Made by a program: the position numbers and the translations under genes. This document shows, one piece after another, positions 12,401 to 25,000 of a stretch of DNA of 64,000 nucleotides (position 1 is its first letter; every line of letters starts with the position of its first letter). Below the pieces are notes generated by a model. That model ran no database searches, was not told the origin of the DNA, and saw nothing but the letters and a program-made list of their open reading frames with translations. This stretch comes from Luscinia megarhynchos (lineage: Eukaryota; Chordata; Aves; Passeriformes; Turdidae), in assembly GCA_034336665.1 (NCBI GenBank), contig CM067568.1:36994770-37058769 (forward strand), written 5' to 3'.

Positions 12401-14422
12401 GCACCATTTCTCTGACTCATAGCCTTGCACAACCTTTGGAAGTACCTCTGGGAAATTTTAGAGTGTACTCAAGTACACAATACTTTGTCAGGCAGAAATC
12501 AGATCAAGTCTTGCTCTGAATTCATCATGAATGCTCAGAAGAAAGCGCTTCCTGCATTTTCTGCTGTGGATGCAAAAGATGGGCTTAAGGATGTAAAACA
12601 CGGGGGAAGTATAGACTCTTTATAAATATATCACCTACAAATATAAAAATATATAAATAATCACCTATACTCAGAGAAAGTCTGTGGGAGATCTGTTTAG
12701 GTTTGCTGACAGACTCCAGTAGAGAAAGGAAGATGAATCTTTAGAGCCAAGGAGGAAATCCTGTAGTCCTGTAATAACCAGGAGAGAACTGGCTTTTGTA
12801 GTTCAGGGAGTGCAGTATTATGTCATTCTGAGCTCCGTGAAACTGTCTTCTTTCTAGGGCTCAGATATGTCCAGCAGCTCCCTTTCTGATAGGTGAGGTT
12901 CACGAGGAGAGAAGTGGTGTGATCCAATGTATGCACCATCCTGTGACTGTCTCACAGGGAGATGCACTTTTCTGTCAATACTGCAGATACACACCCATAA
13001 ACAGTGCAGATAATAGTCCTTCCAGCCTAATGCTGCTGGTCTCCATGTGCAAACAGGTGCAAAAGGTGGGAGATTGGGAACCTTGACTGAAGAGGAGAAA
13101 GAAGTCTAAGCAAGAAAGAAACCAGGTGATGGCTTGCATAGGAAACGGTTTTGGAAAGAAGAGGTTTGCACAGTATAGGACCAAGAACTTGAAATAGCTC
13201 AGGGAACAAAGGAAAGTAGGGATGTGAGAGGGAATTCTGGGCATGGTATCTACTGTGACTGACACTTTCAGAGACCAGAGAAATGGAGCCAACGCTTTAT
13301 GTCAGAGAAGGTTTTGTGCTTCTCCAACAGTTTTATAGGTAACATTATTTCATCATCTGCATGAAACATTGGAGCTGATTACAAAGCTCTAGGTCAAAGA
13401 AGCTGGGGAGGTCTGGGGAGGAATGACATTTCCTTGAGTAGCTTCACAAGATCAGCTTACAAAAAGGGGTGGAGAGTGGGGGGAAAAAACACAAGGGAAA
13501 GAAGAACTGGAAGTTCCCAAAGCATTCTGTCAAACATTTCAGCTATCAGGAAGATTGTTGGTGCATAATGGAATGGTAATATCCCAAGGGTGCCAGCAGT
13601 GATGTACACTATTTGTAATGATTTTGTAGTGAGACTCAAAGACAAGTTCATCCATTACCAGCACTGAGAAGAATTGAGTTGTGGGGTCTAATGGTGGAGA
13701 ATTTCCTAGATCCGATCCTATGAGAGTGAAACAGTGGTACTTCCTGCTCAATGTGAGAGCTCACTTTTTTTTCTTAGATTGAAGAAGAAAATAACATTAT
13801 GAGGACGTAGTTTCATTTTACTTCAGTTGTGGGATGAAAGATCATGAAATATCTTCATCTGGCCTTTCATAAACCACACTACCTTTAAACATATATCCAG
13901 GAAAATAAGGAGTTTGGAGTATTAAAAACATTTAAAAGGACTTTGTAGGTAATGTGTATGTGAAGGTTCAAGCAATCATCCAAGGCCAAAGTACTTGAAC
14001 AACTGAGGAACTGTTAAATTACCGTGATCTTAAAAATGATTACTGTAATACTTTAGAGAATACATTTGCCGTAACAAATATAGAACATATTTTCTAATTT
14101 CTCTTATGGTTATCAAGGTCATTCAGTGACAGAATGCAAAATGTTTTATTTTTCTCATTCAGATACTGTTAGATGCATAAATTCTATAGCTAATATAGAA
14201 AGGCATTTTAAAAATGGAATTTATTAATGGAGAGATTATGTCTTTGCCCAATATCATACAATAATTTTTATCTTCTGAATGGAGTTTAACAATATACAGA
14301 CTCAGGCTGGCTTTATTCTACTAATATATGCCATTTCCAAAAGTGTGTTGCTTTATATGTTAAACACAGTGCACACACAATTACCCTAGCATTCCTTGAA
14401 AATTAATTTCAAATCCACATTT
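6451..14422. other. Long non-coding stretch, no gene recognised
   Basis: About 8 kb of AT-rich sequence. Open frames stay at or below about 105 codons and none shows a protein family motif or a supported exon structure. The only simple-sequence feature I list is an AC run at 7897-7913. A 12-bp near-tandem (aagtataatctt) lies at 11023-11047. I recognised no transposon here, but very old copies could be missed by eye. Confidence 0.5.
7897..7913. repeat. (AC)n microsatellite, about 8.5 units
   Basis: A perfect AC run directly preceded by a short AT-rich alternating stretch. Too short to be strongly polymorphic; a simple chance-plus-slippage product. Confidence 0.9.
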
Positions 14423-14512
14423 ATTGTAAGTGCCTTGGGGCAAGAACTATCTTTTGTTATTAAACAATGCAAACAGGATCTGGGTCCATAATTGGGGCTC
14501 CTAAGCACTGTG
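14423..14512 (+). repeat. Ancient amniote interspersed repeat, 3'-tail type
   Basis: Contains in order 'gtaagtgccttggggcaaga', a 'tatcttttgttatt' piece, 'aacaggatctgggtccata' and 'attggggctcctaagcact'. This series matches a dispersed sequence common in turtle and crocodilian genomes and rarer in birds (a 'ctttggggcagggactgtct ... ggggctcctaggcactac' pattern). Recognised from memory; exact family not assigned. No open frame. Confidence 0.5.
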
Positions 14513-17500
14513 AATTCTTTCACCAGTGTCTCACATTCTCTTTCTCTCTCTCTTTGTCCTTCTGCAGATTATGCCAGTGTTTACAAAGGTTGGGATCCCT
14601 TGCATCCTCATCAGTTTTTACATTTACCCAAGAATCAGATTCAGTTTAGCCTAGCATTCTTCACAAAGATAAAAGGGTGACAGATCCTGACACATCTGTG
14701 CTTTTGAAAAGTAGGAAAGCTGATTTAATGCATAAACCCTATCTTAAAGCTGTCTCCAAGGTGAAATTGCACTAGTCTTGGAACAAAAAGTGGAAGAAGA
14801 CTGATATTTAAACTACATATAGTGATACACTTGAGCACTCATTCTATAGCCAGAAAATGCTGCAATAGCCTTATTTTCCAGTTTTTAACTACTGAAACTT
14901 ATCTTTAAATTATGACTTTTCTGTGATCAAAAGACATCTAAGACACCTGATTTGTGTCAGGTGACAGTCAATCTTCATGCTATGGGCTTTTCACAGTATT
15001 ATTTCAAATTGTAACACTGGGCAATAAATATTATTGAATGCTTATTTCTCAGTTTCACTACCTGGACAAACATGTGAGCCCTGTATTGATCAATTAATTA
15101 CTGGGCTTTAATGCTTGATTTATACATGACAGATCAGTATATTGGATCATAAATAAATGGGTGAATTTACCAAGGTGTTGATAATTGTTTGTGATTTTAT
15201 TCGGTGGCACAGATATAGGAAAATGAGAAAGAAAAGTGAAATTATTAAAGAAATACCAAGAGCCAGAATGGCTGATCCTGACAAATTAGAAATCTCTTTC
15301 TAAGCTCTGATACTTTAGCCTGCAGTTAAAAAGAGCTTTGCCATTGAAAGAGCATTGTGACCATAATGCTTGTTCCCCAAACAGGAGTGGTGTAGCAACA
15401 ACTATTCAGTCACAGGTTCTTAGCTTGTTTGTATAGTATAAAGCCAGTAGAAACCATTGCAATTCTCTAGCTGGACCTCCCACATAACATATATTAAAGA
15501 TTTTCCTGGGATTAATTCCTTTGGAAATTAGAGTGTATATTTGAGAAAAAAAGCTAGTCTTGATTATAAAGTTTCCAGAGATAAAAAATCTACCAAAATG
15601 CTGAGTATGATGTTTCAATTGTTATCAGAAAAATGAAAAAAATGTGTCCTCTAGTTTGAATTTAAGTAGAGTTTAATCTGCTGAGTCTTGTTACACATTG
15701 ATTTGCCCAAAATAGAGGCATTGATTAATCTTCCTCTTTCTTTAGTAAAAACCATGTAGAACTCGGACAAATCGTTCTTTAACTTCTTTAACTTTCTGGG
15801 CTTCTTTACTGAAGGAAGGTAGTGGGCAGAAAAACATATGAATTTGCAGTACTTGAACTCGTGAGCTCTGGCTTGCTGGGCACACCCATCTGATCAACTT
15901 TAAATAGCCAAGACACACACTACCCCACCTTAAAGAAAAGTTTAATGTTTTGAGATTTTTAAATTTAACTTTGAAACAAAATGCCTCTAAAAAGGCTGAA
16001 ACAATAGCACATGAAAAAACTCTGTCCTATTATTCAATACTCCTGTATACATCTGCATACAGATCACATGAAGCCGCAGTTACAATTGTCATATACACAT
16101 CTGGCCAGGCTAAACTTTATATTCTCAGAAATATTCAATGTGTTTATACTTCCATCTGGTCTGGTCAGGAAGCAGAATTCCATCATTTGAATTACAGTCT
16201 GCATTGCACATATGCTGTAGCTGTAGTTTGGTTTCTTCCTAAAAGTATTGACTTCAAATGAATTAGTTGTCAGGAAAAAAAACCAGTTGATGCCAATGTC
16301 TTTTTCATTTAATTATTAATAGAAAGGCATCAATGGAATCTTCACCTTCAAGGAAATCACTATTAGAGGCTAGAAAAAGGTTGAAGAGGTATAAGTACAG
16401 CAGAATGTCAGGGGAATCTTGCTATCATTTTGTCTCTTGGGACGTGTAGCACAGAATTGGTAGCCTAGTTATGGTTCTAGATTGTAGAACTGCTGACAGG
16501 TGTGTGACTGGATGGAATTACAAGATGACAGCAGCTCACAGTCCCACACTGAAAATCTGTATTTTATTGCTGAAGACCAGAGATGATAAGGGCCCCCTCC
16601 CGCAAAAGAAGCACACTTTTAGAAAGATTCAACAACTCAATTTTGTAAAATATTGATTTGGATAGCTGGTATTACCAGCATGATCACAGTATTTCAGAAG
16701 TCTGTCCAAAGCAATGCTGAAATTAATTACAGGTGGTGTTCCACTGAGTCCCTGCTGAGCTAAATATGCAGTTCCTAAGATAGGAGTTTTTAAAGGTGGA
16801 AAATACATGCTTGACCGTGATCTTGAATCATTTAGCTAGAAATATCAATTACATCAATAGCTTGATGTGATTAACTCCTGATCTGAATTTAAGGCATCCT
16901 TAGAAAACGCTTGAAAGTGAGAAACTAAAGAGCTACAGGTTGAATTTGAGCACACTGCTTCAGGGAGAAATCTCATCTGAATTTCTGCCATATCCTCTCG
17001 ATTATTGGCAAAATCACAGATTTTTGATTCTGAGCATCCTGTTGAGAGAATTCCTTTCAGCTTCTATATTCTGTGGCCAATCCAGGCCATTTAAGACCAT
17101 GTGTTGTTTGCTTGAACCCCATTACCAAACAATGCAGGTGACATAGTGTCTAGTTTCTTCTCAGTCACTTTTGTCTGAGCTGGCCAATACCAATGAGATT
17201 TATTTTAGGCTCACAAGTGAGCAATTTCAGTCTAGCCTCCCCAGCTCCATTTTTTTTCAGCTGGGATTCTAGCAGTGGTACCTTGGAAATTCTGTAATTT
17301 TGTTTCCTTTTCATCCTCTTCAAAGTCTTGATCCTGTTCTCAGCACCTCTGTGTTTTGTACCATTATTCTTTTTGTGCTTTATTTGCAGAGTACCACACA
17401 TGATTTGGAGAATGTTTGAATTCTCAGATTAAGGCTACATCGTGAGTAATTGTTTAAAATCTTCCTGCATATAGACATTCAATTCTGTCAGTTTTCCTCT

Positions 17501-18469
17501 TGTTTATCCTGGTTAAGATTTCTCTCATCTCATACTCAAAAAAAAGTAAGAGCTTGAAGGGTAATTTGGCATTAACACATTTGTGACATATTAGCTATAG
17601 CATTTGGGCCTCAAAGGCCTGCATATATCTTGGAAGAAATTAAAAAGCAAAATATTTCTGTGCAAACTAATTATATTTTGTCATAATTTTTCCAGAATTG
17701 CAGTCAGCAATAAATTTTCAACATGAAACTTGACATTCAAATTGAAATCTCAAACTGCTACTGATATTGGAGAGGAAATAGAAAAAGATTAGAGAAAGAA
17801 ATAGCAGAAAGTTTTTTAGCTACATCTGCTCCAGTGTATATTTATGTAGTTGGGTCTTTTGGTTGTGATATATTTAATGCACACTGACACAATAATGAAA
17901 CTTACTGAACAGATATTATAGTGTTCTAAATTTCATAATTTCACATCATAAAAATAAATTTCTATTGTTGCACAATTAAACTTAGGTCCTTTTACTAATT
18001 TATCTTAGTTAAGGATTTCAAGAAGGATTACTTCTCACAATCTTGGGTGTCTCCATTTTTTTGAGCTAAATGTGGGACTTTTTTAAAATGGGATTGATTT
18101 TCAGATGTGGAAGTACTCCTCTGGTTTCTGTAGGGCAAATATTTCAAAGCTTTCTTTCTCTGGTGTTCAAGCATAGAGACACTCAAAATTTTCTGAATTG
18201 TTTCTGAAAAATCTTGATGATACCACATGTTCATATTCTAAAGCACACAAAATTTTCTGAGCTGAGGTACAAGAAATTGTAGAGGGTAGCATCATGATCC
18301 TGGATGGATCAGAAACCTCTATATGAATTCTTAGTGGTAGAGAATGGAGAGATTAAGAAACTGTGTGCTGTAATTATCAGATTAGTTTCCTGGTGAACGT
18401 GTTGCAGAAATTATTTATTTTTGCATACAAAAATACCATTTTTTAATCTATATTCTAGGACCTTATATT
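14513..18469. other. Non-coding stretch, no gene recognised
   Basis: AT-rich unique-looking sequence. A polypyrimidine tract ending in CAG at 14568 resembles a splice acceptor followed by an open frame of about 37 codons to a stop, but no matching donor or partner exon is visible, so no exon is called. Other open frames are short and motif-free. Confidence 0.45.
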
Positions 18470-18590
18470 CGAAGGGGCTGAACCTCTGTAAATCATTAAA
18501 GCACCTGAGTAATTCCACTTACATTAACAATACTGCTTCAGCATCTGCTTAGAGTTATATACATGCTTAAGTACTCTGTTGGGACTTAAA
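18470..18590. repeat. Ancient palindromic amniote interspersed repeat (decayed)
   Basis: Shows 'gcacctgagtaattccactt' (18501 on) and, about 50 bases further, 'acatgcttaagtactctgtt' (18561 on). These are the two arms of the same type of old palindromic repeat suggested at 5580-5790 ('catgtgagtaattccattgaagtcaat ... catgcttaagtgtt' type). The arms have diverged but order and spacing are kept. Class not determined. Confidence 0.45.
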
Positions 18591-18914
18591 TGATGTGGGT
18601 TTGGATAGCCTAATGTTGTTATTTCTATTGTCACAAAACATATGTAAAATGAAGTGCAAACCCCTATCATTAATACCTGTGTTTCTCTACTCCTATTTGT
18701 TTCAGAATAATAAAGTTTACCTCTCAGAAAAATTACTTATTTTATTCCCTTACCAACATCATAGTACAATATATTAGCCCTTGATTTAAAATTTTCTTGA
18801 ATACTTCCAGGAAAAATGAAAACAAAATGTATGGTACCTTTTTGTCCCCTGATTATGTATAACATGAAAGAAATTCAGAATGTGGTGAAGCATGACCTTT
18901 AATTCCTGAGACAA

Positions 18915-19155
18915 TATTAGCTACCCTTCATCAAGCTGTGCTTTCCTAAATGGTTCCCATTTAATGTCCAAAATGCTTTTTAAGATTCCCTCCTCCCAAA
19001 AGGCATCAAAACCAAATGGTCTATAATTTCCTGAAGTGTTCCCTGTGTCCGTCTTCAATAATGACATTATGTTGGCTATTTTCCATTCATCAGGCCTTTT
19101 TCTGACTAGAACAACTTTGTAGAATGTCTGCAAAACTTGAAGTAATAACACCCCT
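18915..19155 (-). mobile_element. CR1-type LINE reverse-transcriptase fragment
   Basis: The minus-strand frame across 19151-18921 encodes a recognisable stretch of a non-LTR reverse transcriptase: PDEWKIAN near residues 20-27, a Lys followed by a short acidic/Gly segment, GNYRP at residues 41-45, then a hydrophobic ILKSIL near residues 56-61. This corresponds to the 'P-x-x-W-K-x-A ... K-K-G ... G-N-Y-R-P' start of the CR1 polymerase domain. The catalytic YADD box and the rest of the domain are absent, so the copy is a dead fragment. The frame is about 76 codons with no supporting exon structure. L2-type elements share the NYRP motif, but the GNYRP form fits CR1 better. Confidence 0.8.
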
Positions 19156-20309
19156 GTTCGGGGGGCTGAGGGGTTTTCAGAAATATTGAATATTGTTAGC
19201 TGTTTATTAGTGGAATCTTGTTATTAAATGTGAATATATTGTTATAGCATATTATAGATTAATGATTCATTTCCCTTTCCCAAAGCCACCTATGTTTCAC
19301 CTAGAATATACTCGTTTGAGGTATTTCATGTAAATCATATATGCATACAGTAAATGTTTTTTAAATGAGGTGTTGTTTTACAAATAGCCAAAGAGCTACT
19401 AAAAATCCAATTAGAAATTTAACAATAATGCAAAAGAGCTAAATCACTTTGTTTCCTGCATTGTCTTTTACACTGAAAGATAGTGTTCATGGAACTGATT
19501 TGGAAAAAAAACTAGCAGAAAGTTAAAGAGATATCCTTGCTATTTAATATATATCCCTTTCATTATAAATGCTTCAAAACTAAGATATGAAATAAGTGGG
19601 GAAAAAATTAGATGTTGGGCACGTACAACAATACTGCTTAAAAAGTTGGATATTCACAATGCTTCTAGTACAGTTGTAGGTGTCATAGTCTGCATGCCCT
19701 ATGTGCACAGGACAAAAACCAATAGCTTAGTAGCTTTGCCCCTGAAGTGTTGCATTCCTTTTCAAATAAGTTAAGTAGCAGTAGTGGTGGTGACACCGAC
19801 ATATCTCTGTACTGGATCATATGTCACTACAGGAGTTTGAACCTAGCTGTTCTATGTCCATATAATGAAACAGTGGTTATTGCCCTACAGATACTATTTT
19901 TTGGAATACTGGAAGGGAAAAAAGTCTGGAGACTGCAAAAGAGGACACAAGGCAACAGCTGGCTGTCAGTCGCTAGCAGTTGCTATGAAACTACATTTGA
20001 GAGATCCTCATTAAGTCAGTGCTGAGTGACCATAAGCATCCTCCTGGCTGAACCAAATCCAAGGTGAAACATTTCACATGAAACTGCTTTCCATCAAAAT
20101 AAGGCTGTGTGCAAGTATGGTCAATTGCTACAGCTCAGCTGATGTTCAGTACTTTGTTAAGAGGTGGTACTGCAAGATGTCTAAGCCTTGTGTTTTGATT
20201 AGTAATTTTTGTGAAGTTTTTGGTGGTTTGTTCAATACATTCCTCCAGCACTTCATTTGCAATACAAATTTTTCAGTTTAAATAATTCATACTTAATTAC
20301 AGTAGTTGT
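19156..20309. other. Non-coding stretch, nothing recognised
   Basis: AT-rich sequence with short motif-free open frames. The boundary with the CR1 fragment on its left is not sharp; some further decayed element sequence could continue here unrecognised. Confidence 0.4.
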
Positions 20310-20560
20310 CAGTTTATGTGGTCCTTTTCATTCTTGAAATGCTTTAGAAGCATTAATTCCCACAAAGTTTTGAGAAGCAATTAAGTATTAATGTTCCATT
20401 TTTACAAACAAAAACCAGAAAATACAGAGGTTGGGCAAACATTTCAGAACATCAACTGTAAAATTAGGCACTGACTAGATAGAGACTTGATCTAATTTTC
20501 AGAGGCACTGAAGGCATTTGCATATTCAGAATGGAAACTTTTGTCCTAGTAGTTAAATTC
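20310..20560 (-). mobile_element. MIR/CORE-SINE-like ancient element
   Basis: Ordered pieces on the plus strand are 'tgaaatgctttagaagcatt' (20336 on), 'aattcccacaaagttttgag', 'gttccatttttacaaac', 'cagaggttgggcaaac' and 'tctaattttcagaggcactg' (20493 on). This follows the complement of a MIR-like tRNA-derived SINE ('gctttacaagcattaa..cctcacaac..cattttacagat..agaggttaagtaac'). The same order recurs at 28235-28450, so both belong to one old family. Strongly mutated, no coding capacity. Confidence 0.5.
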
Positions 20561-21734
20561 ATAAAGGCTCTTGGATATCGTATTATTGAGCATTACAAGT
20601 TTTTAACTACTCAGGATCAAGGCATGGGAGGAGTTCATTAGCTCAGAATGTTTGCAGCAGGTGAGCATGAAGCTGCCTGAGCTAACACAAGAGAAAGACT
20701 GATTTCCAGATTCTCACCATTCCAGCTGTATAAATAACCCTTTACAAACTTCTTTCCACGTGGGCTGAAGAACTCTGCATCCTTTCCTGGCATGAAATGC
20801 TTAAGTAATTTTTGAAGAAAAAGGAGATGGAGATGGAGTATGATCTATTTCCACAAGTACTCAGAAGACTGTGCACATTTTAGGACAGCCATTTAATAGC
20901 TCCAACAAACCAATGTGGAATTTGTATCTCAAGAAGAGATTTCAGCCAAACAGTGAAACTCCTGGGAGCTGTGGTTTTGACCTTGCTTTGTCGTCTCAGC
21001 CTAAGGAGAGAGCTGAACTTGGGAGAAATTCTCTGATCACCAGAGTAAGGTACAAAAAGCAGGTCAGTACATACCTGTTTTTTAAATAAAATAAATATCT
21101 AACATTAATTTCCACACAGAATCAGCCTCCTAGGTACACACTTCACATGGTCTGAACACAGCTACTATTTCAGATTTCTGAAAAGGCATAGGTGGGATGC
21201 ACCCAAGTTCTTGCTGTGAACAAGAGAAAGTGGGCATGAGAGGGCCTCATGCTGCTGCTGTAAGTGGGCTGCTGCTGAGCATTTGTGAACATGTGTGAGA
21301 GGTGTTTAAGTAGTGAGAATTTTCACTGGTAGTATCTCTGGCTTATAGGATTGGGTTCCAGTTTTGAAGGGTTTGACAGTAGTAGTGTTGGGACTGCTAG
21401 AAATATACATGCTAAGGATATATCTAAGATTGTTCTCAGATATTTGAAGTCCCATGAGACGTTACTTCTTGTTTGCATCACGTATCTGTGGGCTGTTTGG
21501 TGTAAACAAAAATTGTTAGCACTGGATTTCTATTTCATGAGCATAGAGGTAAGATTTATCCCAAGTTTCCTTGTGGGACACTGCTGTGAATCATTTGGCA
21601 GCCTTGTCTCGTCTCCTAGGCAAGCTGCCACCTATAAATAATAAAGAAAGGAAGGAGTAAAGAAGGACTCAGATGCAAAGAATAGCAAATGGCTACATTT
21701 GTGGTGAGAGTGTATAAGTATCTTATCATGTGAA

Positions 21735-22045
21735 TTTCTGTGAAAGTGTAGGAAGGCGTGGTACAGTGCGAGTCAGACTGAGCTTCATACCCTGAGCTGT
21801 GGCAGAGTTTTCAATACTGAGGTATATGGCTGGTGATCAAGTTTAAGTATTAACAATTCCTGAAGAAAAATTATGGGTCCAGGGTTGAAGATGACTGTAG
21901 AATTGATCCCAGAGCAGGCAAAATTGGACTGAATTACCCAAAGCTACAAAGGGAATTTGTGGCCAGAGCTAAAATCAGATGTTAGGCTTTGAAGCTTCTT
22001 CAATCTGTAGCCTAGATCACTGCACCTTACTTCTCCAAAAAGCTC
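21735..22045. mobile_element. Two MIR/tRNA-SINE-like fragments, possibly an inverted pair
   Basis: Near 21900-22045 the order 'gaattacccaaagctacaaa', 'tttgtggccagagctaaaat' and 'tagatcactgcacctta' follows the complement of a tRNA-derived SINE head ('cttgcccaaggtcacacag..tctgtggcagagc..gtgccttaaccactgcacc'). Near 21750-21815 'aaggcgtggtacagtgcgag' followed by 'gagctgtggcagag' resembles the same head in the forward direction. The right-hand fragment is the better supported of the two. Edges are approximate. Confidence 0.4.
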
Positions 22046-25000
22046 AATCAAAACATAAAAGTTCAAAATTGCACTCAGTGTTTAAGAAAAATCACATAAC
22101 AATGAAAAATGAGGAAAAACTGATGTGCAAATTGCTAAGAGCCATTTATATACATACTATTAGGAAAGGATTACATGCATCGATGAATCAGCGGTTTTAA
22201 TCAGATGAAAATACTTTTGAGCACAGTTCCAGTGTGATGAATATGCTAGAGTTGTAGATCACCAGGAAGAAGATTAATATTCTGTGTATAATTATACACA
22301 TTTCTTCTCAATTCTTTTTTTGAAGACAGCAAAGAGGATTTAAAGCAACAGTCATTCACTTCACATGAGCACAAAGAAAATGTATGGGGAAGCATGCAAC
22401 TGCAAGCCCCCACACCTGCCAGAGAGCTTCCAGCATCTCTTTGGAAAACAATTTTTTCTTAATTTCCTGTCTACTCCCATCCTTCTCCCCTGAATTTGCC
22501 GTCATGGCCCTACTCAACATTGTTCTTCCATTTTTTTTAGGGACAGAGAGTCTCTTGGCCATGGCTATCAAGTGCTGGATAGTTCCCCCTTGCTGGCAGT
22601 GGTCTCACACTCTGTCCCCAGCATGACATCTCTTGCTGTAGCTATGTGGTAACTCTTGGTAGTGGAGGTTTCTGTGAGTCCATCTGTAATAGGGCCTGCA
22701 CAGGATGAATAGGTGGAGTAGCTGTTTTGGGGGTATGCCTGTGTTCAAGCCTTTGATGCTTTCCTCTTCCGTCAGTGGATGATGCTGTACCTTCTTGTAC
22801 CTAACTACAGACTGTCCATCTTTAGCCTTGCTTGAGGAGTGTCTCAGCATTTTCCCTGGCTGGCCTGCACTCTAGCTTGCCAGAACAGGCAGTGATCTCT
22901 GCACAGATGTAACTGTTTTAAATGAGTAGTCTCTTCCATCCAATTTCCATTTGAAAAGAAGCAGATGAGCCTCCTACTGGGATGAGAAGTTGTGTGTCCC
23001 TATCTCAGTCATTTGACACTATTAAGATGAAACATCTGTGCTGTGTTGTTTTGTGTATTGAGGTACAGAGTCACTCTGAGGTGGAGTGTAAACTGCAGTT
23101 TGGGCCAAGCTTGTGGTTTCATAGGACAGGATGAAGTCAGGCTTCCGTGTACCATTGAGCTATCCATAGTACTCTGAAGGCTGGGTGCTCTGAGGTTCTC
23201 CACTTGCTCTCAGTTGAAAAGCTTGAAGTGCACCCTGAGGGATGGATAGTGACTAGGCAGTGTAGATGGTAAGGACACTCCTGGGGATGCGATAACATAG
23301 GTGTAATTGTTTCTGCATTTGTGTGTCAATGGTCATTAATTTGCATTTATTGACGGCTTGATACTGTCACAAGTCTACAACATAGCAATCTCAATAATGT
23401 AAGAGCAGCAGCCAGCCCTTTTTCAAGTAACTAATTTGATGGCTCATCCTAAATATCAATTAGGAAGATCAGGTCTTTAGTGATGATTTTTTAAGCATTA
23501 CTGTTAATTTTCTTGTTGGATTTTTTATAGCTATCAGACAGAGTTAATGTGATACACAGTGGTGGTCTTTATAGGAGCAAAATGAGAAAAACATTTTTGT
23601 ATTGCTCTCTGATAACTACTAATTACCTTTGCTGAGGAGAGCTCCATTCTTTGTTGAAGAAGTATTTAAATACATAAACTGGCAGAAAATCATGTAAGGT
23701 AAAATTATTTCAATTTTATTCCAAACTCCACAATTTCTAATAAAATATTTGATTTTTCTTGGAGCTATACAGGTCACCAGACTGGAGCTGTTTGCTACAG
23801 TGCATCCACGCCAATCATCTGGATGAGGAACCCTTTCAGAGGACTACCCAACTCCTCCTGACATTAGAGTTACAACAGGAAGGGGGTGCACATTGGTTCC
23901 CAGTTCAGGAGTGCTCTTTCCTTGCTGTTTGTTGAAAAATATTAATAGTCTAGATCCCTGCTGCAAATGTAGTGGGGATCAAGATAGCTCAGCCACAAAG
24001 CATTCCTCCTGATGGCAGCACTTTTTTGGAAGGGAAAATTGATCCAAGCTGACAGCTGTGCTGGAATGGCTAGACTGCAGCTAAGTCATTTAAGGCCAGT
24101 TCGGGTATCTCACCCAGCATCACAGCCCACACATAGCATCACCTATGCAAGGAAGGCTCACTTCAACTAAACAGTTATTGTGCTATTTTGTTATTGCAGG
24201 ACATTAAGACAATTTGGCTCAGAAGTTGCTAAAAATAAAGACCAGTATAAATAAAGGAACATGCTCTAAACATGGAGAGGGTCTTTTGGATCTTGCAGTC
24301 CAACAGGGCTATAAAATGGCTCTGAAAACAACATCCGAAATAACTTTATGGTTTACAAAAATTCTAGACAAGCTGAAAGCCAGGATAAGATGCAGCTCTT
24401 GGTAGCTCACTCAAAGAGCACAGAGGGACCCTATCCTGCAATGCAGGAGTGCCCAGAGGAGCTTAGCCAGCTCTTTGGTGGCCAGCTCATCATGTAGTCA
24501 CAACCCAGAATGCAGGTCATAAACATCTACAGATATTCAAATGTAGCCGTCAGTGGCCAGAAGTGGCAGCAACTGAATGCTCACAGGTATTCAGCATTAA
24601 GTGAATTGATAGTTTCACTTTACTTTTTGCTGGTAATGGTCTACTTTATAGAAAATACACCTGCATGTGGCACACTTGTTAGTACTTCCAGCAGTGCAAA
24701 AATGGAGTGCATCTGGAGAGTGAGCTACCCAGGATCACTATAATAAACCTGTGGCTCTGGAAGGTCTGCACAGCCTCTGTCCCTAGCTACCTGTAGTTTG
24801 GAAAAAAGGGTTAGCATGCTTTGTTATTATCACCAGTTTAATTATCAGAATTAATAAAAATGCTTTGACTTTTTTTTCACTACCATCCTCCAGTACCTTT
24901 GTGTCTGCTGTCTGCAGCAATGGCTATGCTGGGCCTTTGCTTTACTCCTAGGCCTAAAGAAAGTTTTATGAAGAGAGATAGAAAAGTTTGTCATTTATTA

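Noticed and set aside
22356..22850. Overlapping frames on both strands suggesting a gene
   Set aside because: All under 82 codons, mutually overlapping, without motifs or flanking exon signals.
24265..24310. 'ggatcttgcagtccaacagg' resembling sense-strand CR1 or LTR text
   Set aside because: Similarity does not extend in either direction; not enough to call an element.
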